DNA of 13,051 nt from Acidobacteriota bacterium (GTDB lineage Bacteria; Acidobacteriota; UBA6911; JACQSX01), in the NCBI GenBank assembly GCA_016199665.1, contig JACQGG010000055.1, positions 1 through 13,051 on the forward strand, given 5' to 3'. Below, in pieces: positions 1 to 5,470 of the stretch. Within the stretch, counting starts at the first letter, position 1. Every line of letters starts with the position of its first letter. The notes beneath the pieces were generated by a model, which saw only the letters and a program-made list of their open reading frames with translations, did no database searches and was not told the DNA's origin. The position numbers and the translations under genes are program-made.

Positions 1-1
1 C

Positions 2-106
2 ACCGGCTACCACAAGTTCAAGACGCGGTTCACCACGTCTCTGGAGCAAACGGCGACCTGGGGCCTGTATCCGGGATCCGGCGTCGAGAGCGGGGGCAGG
101 GATTGA
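2..106 (+). CDS. 3' end of a probable NDP-sugar epimerase/dehydratase (partial)
   Basis: Only the last 34 codons and the TGA stop lie in the window. This frame has strongly G/C-biased third codon positions, unlike the competing frame 1, so it is very likely the real coding frame. The tail (GY, then F, then SL-x-x-T-x-x-W) resembles the extreme C-terminus of extended short-chain dehydrogenase/reductase NDP-sugar epimerases, which often end in a GWxP-F-GL-T-WY pattern. That assignment is an inference from about 20 residues and could be wrong. The stop lies 47 bases before the kinase gene on the same strand, which fits co-transcription in a sugar-related operon. Confidence 0.4.
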   Translation, partial: TGYHKFKTRFTTSLEQTATWGLYPGSGVESGGRD

Positions 107-153
107 CCGCTGCAATGGTTTTCCTGCTCGATCGGCGTGAAGGCGGGTAGGCC

Positions 154-1128
154 ATGCGGAAGCCGCTATTTAGTTTCCCCGACGCGCAGGCCTTGATGCT
201 TGTCTTTGACTCCATCTTCAATTCCAGCCGCTCCCCGCGCAGGCGGGTGAATATCGTCTCTCGAAAACCTAATGCGTACACCTCCTACCACCCCAGTGAA
301 CTTGTAGGCTGCCGGTTTGACGATGGAAGCAGGCTCACGCTGCTGGTCAAGTATTGGGTGGGTCCAACAAAGGATCGCGGTCACCCGATCGGACCGGGCT
401 ATGAAGCCAAAGTCTACCGTCGCGTGCTGCAGCCATTAGGGTGCTCCACACCGCAGTTTTTTGGAGCCCACAACGACCCCGAGACCGGTGCGACATGGCT
501 GATCATTGAGTACTTGGAAGACGGAGTGTACCCGAACAAGACCTTGGTGCAACTGGCGTCGCTCGGCTTGACGGCCCGCTGGATCGGACAGTTCCATGCC
601 GCCAATCAGGCCCGCTGGTCAAGCCCGTCGCTGTCATTCCTGCACAGGTATGATGCGCCGTATTATCTCCAGTGGGCTCGCAGCACGGCGCAGTTCGAAG
701 CGGGCAACGCCAGGCGGCATTCGTGGCTTTCCGCCCTTTATCTGCGCTACGAAGAGGCGGTTGATTTTCTTCTCTCCAAGCCTGCAACCGTCATTCATGG
801 CGATTACTACGCCGATAACACGCTGATTTTTCGGGGAGCGATCCGCCCGATAGACTGGGAGAATGCGTCCATTGCCGCGGGCGAGATTGATCTGGCGAGC
901 TTCACCAACGGCTGGCATTGGCAGGCGGTGCAGGCGTGCGAGCTTGAGTACCAGCAGGGGCGCTGGCCGGAGGGGGCGCCGGCCGATTTCAAGAGGACAC
1001 TGGACTGCGCGCGTCTTTTTGTGCTCTTTCGCCTGTTGGGCGAGGCGCAGAACTGGCCCGATGCCGGGATGCGCCGATGGCGGTTTAGACAGCTTCGATC
1101 TGTCTGCAAACGATTGGGGTTCGGCTAG
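154..1128 (+). CDS. Aminoglycoside-phosphotransferase-fold kinase (APH family)
   Basis: A 324-residue protein with the layout of an APH/choline-kinase-like enzyme. It has a candidate ATP-binding lysine in LLVKYW (K66) and a helix-C type glutamate near E84. The catalytic-loop motif HGDYYADN spans 215-222 (base D217, metal ligand N222), and the DWE motif that replaces DFG is at 234-236. All catalytic residues are present, so it is probably active. The family transfers phosphate from ATP to small hydroxylated molecules in the cytoplasm. Here, between a probable sugar epimerase and a glycosyltransferase, a sugar or glycan precursor is a more likely substrate than an antibiotic, but this is inference. 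An in-frame TAG two codons upstream (148-150) limits the start to this ATG or a later one. The ribosome-binding site is weak. The stop codon overlaps the GTG of the next gene, suggesting translational coupling. Confidence 0.8.
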   Translation: MRKPLFSFPDAQALMLVFDSIFNSSRSPRRRVNIVSRKPNAYTSYHPSELVGCRFDDGSRLTLLVKYWVGPTKDRGHPIGPGYEAKVYRRVLQPLGCSTPQFFGAHNDPETGATWLIIEYLEDGVYPNKTLVQLASLGLTARWIGQFHAANQARWSSPSLSFLHRYDAPYYLQWARSTAQFEAGNARRHSWLSALYLRYEEAVDFLLSKPATVIHGDYYADNTLIFRGAIRPIDWENASIAAGEIDLASFTNGWHWQAVQACELEYQQGRWPEGAPADFKRTLDCARLFVLFRLLGEAQNWPDAGMRRWRFRQLRSVCKRLGFG

Positions 1129-2279
1129 TGGCCAGAATTATTGTTAGTTCCTACGTCGTGCGCTTTCCCCTGGGCGGATATCTGTCTTGGGTTTTGCAGT
1201 GGCTGGTGGGGCTGAAGCGCCTGGGGCATGAAGTTTATTACGTCGAGAAAAGCGGATGGCCCAACTCCTGCTACAACCCCAGCAACGACCTCTCCAGCGA
1301 CGACTGCTCCTATGGCGTCGCCACTGTCAGCGCCCTGCTGGCACGCTTCGGCTTGGAGGAATGTTGCTGCTTTGTCGACGCAGAGGGGCGCTGGCACGGA
1401 CTGGCGCAGCAGCGGGTCCGGAAGCTTTTCAAGTCCGCCGATCTGTTCGTTGACATGGGGATGCTGGAATGGCTGGCGGAAGCTGACAGGGGGGCTTTGC
1501 GGGTCCTGGTGGATGGCGAACCGGGTTTTACTCAGATCAAGTGGGAAGGCGGGCGGGCGGCGGGACAAAAACTGCCCGACTACGACTACTATTACACGGT
1601 GGGAAGAAACATTGGCACCCCGCGCAGTACCGCGCCCACGGCCGGCAAGTCCTGGCGCTCTCTGTTCGACCCGGTCTGCGTGGATCTTTTCCCCTGCAAG
1701 CCCGCCGGCAAGGATGCTGCCTTCACCACCGTGATGAGCTGGCAAGCGCACGAGACCGTCGAGTTCAATGGAAGGTCCTACGGGCAAAAGGACGTCGAGT
1801 TTGCCAAGTTCATACACCTCCCCAGTTTGACGCCGGTGCCTTTGGAGCTGGCCGTTGGGGGGGCAGGCTCTAATGAAGTCCCGTACGAACAACTGCTGCA
1901 GGCGGGATGGCGCATTCGCAACTCGGCCGAGGTGACCCTGTCGTTTGACTCTTTCCAGGAATACATCGCCGGTTCCAGAGGCGAGATCAGTGTCTGCAAG
2001 AATGTTTTCGTAGATACCTGTTGCGGGTGTTTTAGCGAACGCAGCGCTGCTTACCTGGCCAGCGGCCGGCCGGTTGTGATGCAGGATACCGGTTTCAGCG
2101 CCCATCTTCCCTGCGGCCGGGGCCTGTTTGCCGTTCGCACGGCGGACCAGGCCGCCGCCGCAATCGACGAGATTGAGCGCGACTATGAGCGCCATTCAAG
2201 ATGGGCCCGTGAAGTGGCGCTCGAGCACCTGGATACATCAAAGGTCCTTGGAAATTTTCTTGCCGAGTTGGACTTGTAG
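1128..2279 (+). CDS. GT-B glycosyltransferase (family 4-like)
   Basis: A 383-residue protein. The N-terminus (IVSSYVVRFPLGGYLSWVLQWLVGLKRLGHEVYYVE) has the shape of a GT-B first Rossmann unit: a beta strand, a G-rich loop, a long helix, then a G-HEV turn. The C-terminal part has the typical nucleotide-sugar-binding segment: FSERSAAYLASGRPVVMQDTG at about 302-322, then a G-LF element and a D-AAAAI-EI helix near 340-350. This family moves sugars from nucleotide donors to glycans or lipids. Donor and acceptor cannot be read from the sequence. There is no signal peptide or membrane segment, so it is probably cytosolic or membrane-peripheral. The GTG start overlaps the kinase TAG by one base (TAGTG), with a G-rich GGGGTT upstream. 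It is the last gene of the plus-strand operon and converges on the hydrolase-glycosyltransferase fusion 51 bases away. Confidence 0.75.
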   Translation: MARIIVSSYVVRFPLGGYLSWVLQWLVGLKRLGHEVYYVEKSGWPNSCYNPSNDLSSDDCSYGVATVSALLARFGLEECCCFVDAEGRWHGLAQQRVRKLFKSADLFVDMGMLEWLAEADRGALRVLVDGEPGFTQIKWEGGRAAGQKLPDYDYYYTVGRNIGTPRSTAPTAGKSWRSLFDPVCVDLFPCKPAGKDAAFTTVMSWQAHETVEFNGRSYGQKDVEFAKFIHLPSLTPVPLELAVGGAGSNEVPYEQLLQAGWRIRNSAEVTLSFDSFQEYIAGSRGEISVCKNVFVDTCCGCFSERSAAYLASGRPVVMQDTGFSAHLPCGRGLFAVRTADQAAAAIDEIERDYERHSRWAREVALEHLDTSKVLGNFLAELDL

Positions 2280-2284
2280 GACAC

Positions 2285-2340
2285 AGGGAAGATAGCCGGG
2301 GAACCGCAACCGTCAGGCTCGATCCTTTCCCTATTTCCCT
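2285..2340. terminator. Weak inverted repeat between convergent genes
   Basis: AGGGAAGATAG at 2285-2295 can pair with CTATTTCCCT at 2331-2340, with one bulged base and a 35-base loop. It lies in the 51-bp gap between two converging genes and overlaps the stop codon of the minus-strand gene. The loop is long and there is no good T-run, so a role as a bidirectional terminator is only a guess. Confidence 0.2.
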
Positions 2341-5033
2341 TCTCTGGCCTTGTACGAGTCCAGAACGAGAAGGAAGGTCGCCATGGCAGCTCCGCATTCC
2401 TGAAAGACCCCGTAGGCTACAAGCAGGGTTGCGATTCCCAGGATTCGGGAGGTAATCCCGTTCCCATCGATCAGCGCCCAGGCAAAAAGCAGGGCAAGGC
2501 AGACGAGCGAAGTCAGAGCCATCGGCGAGACCCGAGGCCAGCAGCGAAAGCGCAGCATCTGTCTGCCGGCGCCATGCTCTTCGACGGCCATCCGGATGCG
2601 CGCCGTTCCGAATGCTCCACCCCGGATTTCCAGGTCCCAGCGATCGTAATCGCCTCCCCGGGTCGCGACAGTGCGATGCTGCCGGAATAACGCCTCCATA
2701 GATCGCAGGCTCTCGTCGGGAGCCTTCCAATGCTCCCTCCACAAGTGGGATGCCCGCGGCCAGGGGAAGGTAAATCCAGCCAGCGTCCGAGTCCGCCACG
2801 GCTTCAGGCCAAGGCGCAAACGCCCCTGAAGTCGCGCCAGCGGCTGCAGAACGTGCAGAAATGCAGTTATACTTAACAACAGAAGCCGGGAAGTGCGGCG
2901 ATGAAGCCGCCCTCCGCGGCGGGCATGGGCCGCGTTTGCAGCGGCCAGCGTCAGCGCAGCTCCGATGGCAAGAGAAAGAGGCAGCAAGGCCGCAAGCATG
3001 GGTCGCCAAAGGACTCCGAGTGTAGACAGCAGCAAGAAGCAGAGAATAACCAGATACCACTCCGGCGTCAGCAGCAGCGAGTGGAACCCGTTCGGCGCAG
3101 GCTCGTAAACGGACTGAAAAAGGCCGCTGCCCCAGACCCCGTGGCGCACCGCTCGCCGCCTAAAGGGTAAGGGCCGGAGGTGGCTGCCGCCGTAGAGGCG
3201 TCCCGCCCAGGTCGGGTGGCCGAGCGCGTTATACTTGGCTGGCCACTTTCGTTCCAGCAGCGCCTCAGCCCTGCCATAATTGGACTGCTGCCTCCAGTAC
3301 TTGCTGAGCGAATTACGACAGTGATGCCAGACCACTGCGGCCGGACTGAAACCGAGCGTATGGCCCGCCTCCTGCAGGCGCCAGCACAGGTCAACATCAT
3401 CGCCGGCAATCCTGAACTGAGGGTCAAAACCCCCCATCTCTTCCAGCGCAACTTTGCGAAACGCCATATTGCAGCCCGGAATGTGCTCTGCCTCCTGATC
3501 GGAGAGCAACACGTGAACCGGCCCGCCCGGCGCTTTGGCGACACAGTCGGCAATCAGGCCGTCACCGGGAGGAGCAATGTTGGGACCGCCGATCCCTGAA
3601 TGTTGGCCGTTTAAGAAGCTCGCGGCAAGGTACCTCAGCCAGTGCCGGTCGGGGCTGGCGTCGCCGTCAATGTAGGCCACGATTTCTCCGGTCGCCGATT
3701 TCAGGCCAAGGTTGCGGGCGTTGCTGAGGCCCCGATTCTCGGTACGAATCAGTCGCACGTTGTATTGCTGCACGATAGCTGCCGTGCTATCGGTCGACCC
3801 GTCATCGACGACAATGAGTTCATAGTGCGGATAATCCTGCTTCAGCAGGCTCTCCAGACACTCGCGGACGGTACGTTCCTCATTGTGAAGACAGGCAACC
3901 ACCGAGATGCGCGGCCAGGGCAAATGGGGAGGAAACGGCCCTTCGGCAAACGCATTGCGAACGGCAGCCAGCGCTGACTTGGCGCGTCCGTCGCGACGAA
4001 TGAGCCCGAAATCCCAGTCGGCTATGTCGTGGCCGCCGCGGTGCCATTCGTCGCTCCAGGCGAATACAAACACTCCGGCACACCCGGCGGCAAAGGTTGC
4101 TCGAATCTGGCTCGAAAGCATGTTCGCCTGAGCTTCTTCACCGTGTCCCTGGCTGTCCAACCCGATTTCCGTCATGACCAGAGGGCGGTTGCCGGCAAGA
4201 TTCTGCAGGCGGGCGAGGTAGGCGCCGAAGGACTCTTGCGACTCAAGGTAGACATTGAAGCAAACAAAGTCGACAAAGGGCACTTCCAGATATTCGGTGG
4301 ATGGATAGTTCACATAAGTGACCAGTCCGGCTGGATCCTCGTCCTTTACTGCGCGGTATAATCGCTCCAGGTAACGTTCCACACGAGCCCCGCCATGCCA
4401 GCGCACGATGGAGGCTGGAATCTCGTTGCCGATGGCGTAACAGAGAATGGCCGGATGGCCGGCGCAGGCGCCAACCGCCTTACGCACTCTTTCTTCGATC
4501 AATCGCATGCGTTCCCTGTCATCCAGGAAAGTCGTATGTTGCTCCCAGGGCAGCCCAATCATGACCCGGAGGCCGTGGCGCTCGGCTGTGTCCAGCAGCC
4601 AGCGCGGCGGAACGGTGTAAGTGCGCACCGAATTCAGACCGTTCTCTCTCATCTGTTCGAAGTCGCACTCCACCACTTCCGGCTTGCGGTATTGGCTGAT
4701 AAATTCACCCAGACAGTATCCGTCAGGACGGAAGGGGCCGTAGGTCACGCCGCGGACGTAGAACTTTTGCTCGCCAACAAAGATGAACTTACCTCTTGCA
4801 GAAGGGCGATGCGAACTGTAAGGAGGGCCGAGAGCTCGTCCGGGCTCGCTTGCGGCCCGGGAGGGCATCGGCAACGGGATTGTCGGCGCCGGGGACGGGT
4901 ATGTTACAGGATGCTGACCCGCTGAAGGAAACAAAGGCAACTCTTCAACACCGGCTGTATCGGGACCAGACAGGCTCTTCGGTGTGGTCAAACCATTGGA
5001 CAGCGAAATGGCGCGAGCCCCCTTTTCCTGCAA
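2331..5033 (-). CDS. Fusion of clan-A glycoside-hydrolase-like domain and GT2 glycosyltransferase with membrane segments
   Basis: About 900 residues from the TTG at 5031-5033. After a Pro/Ser-rich, probably unstructured stretch (1-80) comes a TIM-barrel glycosidase-like domain (about 81-365). It has the clan GH-A landmarks YAIGNE (acid/base E204) and VMTEIG (nucleophile E289), with an F-FAWSDEW strand end near 323-330. A GT2 domain follows (about 374-600): RISVVACLHNEERTV start, VVDDGSTD (donor-binding aspartates 410-411), the DGD metal motif at 456-458, and GDDVDLCWR (545-552, catalytic aspartate region). The C-terminus has hydrophobic stretches near 658-676, 679-699, 715-732, 837-855 and 862-882, with a soluble insert at about 785-835. 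No signal peptide or membrane span precedes the hydrolase domain, so both catalytic domains should be cytoplasmic. It may be a membrane polysaccharide synthase with a built-in trimming or transglycosylating domain. I chose the TTG at 5033 because GAGGAG lies 8 bases upstream. The frame stays open to a TTG at 5102 that lacks such a site, and ATG 4868 is a later alternative. Confidence 0.8.
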   Translation of the reverse strand: MQEKGARAISLSNGLTTPKSLSGPDTAGVEELPLFPSAGQHPVTYPSPAPTIPLPMPSRAASEPGRALGPPYSSHRPSARGKFIFVGEQKFYVRGVTYGPFRPDGYCLGEFISQYRKPEVVECDFEQMRENGLNSVRTYTVPPRWLLDTAERHGLRVMIGLPWEQHTTFLDDRERMRLIEERVRKAVGACAGHPAILCYAIGNEIPASIVRWHGGARVERYLERLYRAVKDEDPAGLVTYVNYPSTEYLEVPFVDFVCFNVYLESQESFGAYLARLQNLAGNRPLVMTEIGLDSQGHGEEAQANMLSSQIRATFAAGCAGVFVFAWSDEWHRGGHDIADWDFGLIRRDGRAKSALAAVRNAFAEGPFPPHLPWPRISVVACLHNEERTVRECLESLLKQDYPHYELIVVDDGSTDSTAAIVQQYNVRLIRTENRGLSNARNLGLKSATGEIVAYIDGDASPDRHWLRYLAASFLNGQHSGIGGPNIAPPGDGLIADCVAKAPGGPVHVLLSDQEAEHIPGCNMAFRKVALEEMGGFDPQFRIAGDDVDLCWRLQEAGHTLGFSPAAVVWHHCRNSLSKYWRQQSNYGRAEALLERKWPAKYNALGHPTWAGRLYGGSHLRPLPFRRRAVRHGVWGSGLFQSVYEPAPNGFHSLLLTPEWYLVILCFLLLSTLGVLWRPMLAALLPLSLAIGAALTLAAANAAHARRGGRLHRRTSRLLLLSITAFLHVLQPLARLQGRLRLGLKPWRTRTLAGFTFPWPRASHLWREHWKAPDESLRSMEALFRQHRTVATRGGDYDRWDLEIRGGAFGTARIRMAVEEHGAGRQMLRFRCWPRVSPMALTSLVCLALLFAWALIDGNGITSRILGIATLLVAYGVFQECGAAMATFLLVLDSYKAREGK

Positions 5034-5041
5034 GTCTTCAA

Positions 5042-5047
5042 CTCCTC
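5042..5047 (-). promoter_or_regulatory. Ribosome-binding site deciding the start of the GH-GT2 gene
   Basis: GAGGAG on the minus strand lies 8 bases before the TTG at 5031-5033. The upstream in-frame TTG at 5100-5102 has no purine-rich element in front of it. This favours the 5033 start and places the 20-bp duplication in the leader rather than in the protein. Confidence 0.5.
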
Positions 5048-5050
5048 TTC

Positions 5051-5090
5051 GCTTTGGCAGCCAGCCCAGGGCTTTGGCAGCCAGCCCAGG
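5051..5090. repeat. Perfect 20-bp tandem duplication
   Basis: GCTTTGGCAGCCAGCCCAGG occurs twice head to tail (5051-5070 and 5071-5090) with no mismatch. The unit is not a multiple of three, so the duplication changes the reading frame upstream of it. With one copy, the open frame would meet a TGA immediately upstream. With two copies it runs on to the TTG at 5102. The identity of the copies points to a recent slippage event or an assembly artefact. Confidence 0.9.
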
Positions 5091-5207
5091 CAGGCTGATC
5101 AAGCCGTTTGTGTCAGCGTTCCGCGTTCTACCGGGTGCGCCCGCGGGTTTTGAGATGCGTTTTCTGCTCTGCGACCGCCCTCTTCTTCCTCAAGAAAAAC
5201 TGGACCA

Positions 5208-5237
5208 ATTGTGCCCTGCGAAGGAAGGGCCGGTCAA
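5208..5237 (-). promoter_or_regulatory. Candidate sigma-70-like promoter of the GH-GT2 gene
   Basis: On the minus strand TTGACC (5232-5237) and CACAAT (5208-5213) are separated by 18 bases, matching five and four of the six consensus positions. Transcription would start near 5201, giving a leader of about 170 bases. The CRP-like palindrome ends 5 bp upstream of the -35 element. Its centre would be about 52 bp upstream of the start, which is not one of the best-known CRP activation positions, so the exact promoter is uncertain. Confidence 0.35.
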
Positions 5238-5242
5238 GTAAA

Positions 5243-5264
5243 AAATGTGATTTAAATCACATTT
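5243..5264. promoter_or_regulatory. CRP/FNR-family operator, near-consensus CRP palindrome
   Basis: A perfect 22-bp palindrome with core TGTGAT-TTAA-ATCACA flanked by AAA and TTT. It matches the E. coli CRP consensus (AAATGTGA-N6-TCACATTT) in all positions except the central four-base spacer. That degree of match is far beyond chance in a GC-rich genome. It lies between the TonB receptor gene's 3' end and the GH-GT2 gene, about 200 bp upstream of the latter's start, so the fusion gene is the likely target. Whether the regulator is a cAMP-binding CRP homologue or another family member cannot be told from here. Confidence 0.65.
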
Positions 5265-5470
5265 CTGCGATTTTCAGGCCGGCGACTTTGCAATACCATC
5301 CTTGCGATTATGGCTTGGCCGACCCTTGCTGGAAACCACATGGGAAAACCGCGGCTTTCACTTCATTGGAGATAGCACTGCCGATTCTATTCTTACTGGA
5401 AGATTATGCCACAGTTGGCGCTTAATTGTCTACTTCTTGACAGATAGCGCAGCGAGACAAACCGATGCTG
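5265..5470. other. Intergenic stretch with one inverted repeat
   Basis: This stretch holds no convincing gene. The only structure I see is an inverted repeat: TTGACAG at 5437-5443 pairs with CTGTCAA at 5468-5474, across a 24-base loop. It overlaps the TGA stop of the receptor gene (5471-5473). On the minus strand no T-run follows, so it is a poor intrinsic terminator. Possible roles are transcript 3'-end protection or none at all. Confidence 0.4.

Noticed and set aside
154..1128. Antibiotic resistance (aminoglycoside phosphotransferase) gene
   Set aside because: The fold and motifs are shared with many metabolic kinases. Operon context is sugar-related and there are no mobile-element signs.
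1125..2195. A 356-codon minus-strand frame over the glycosyltransferase
   Set aside because: It is a shadow of the plus-strand gene, whose frame has clear GT-B features and a coupled start.
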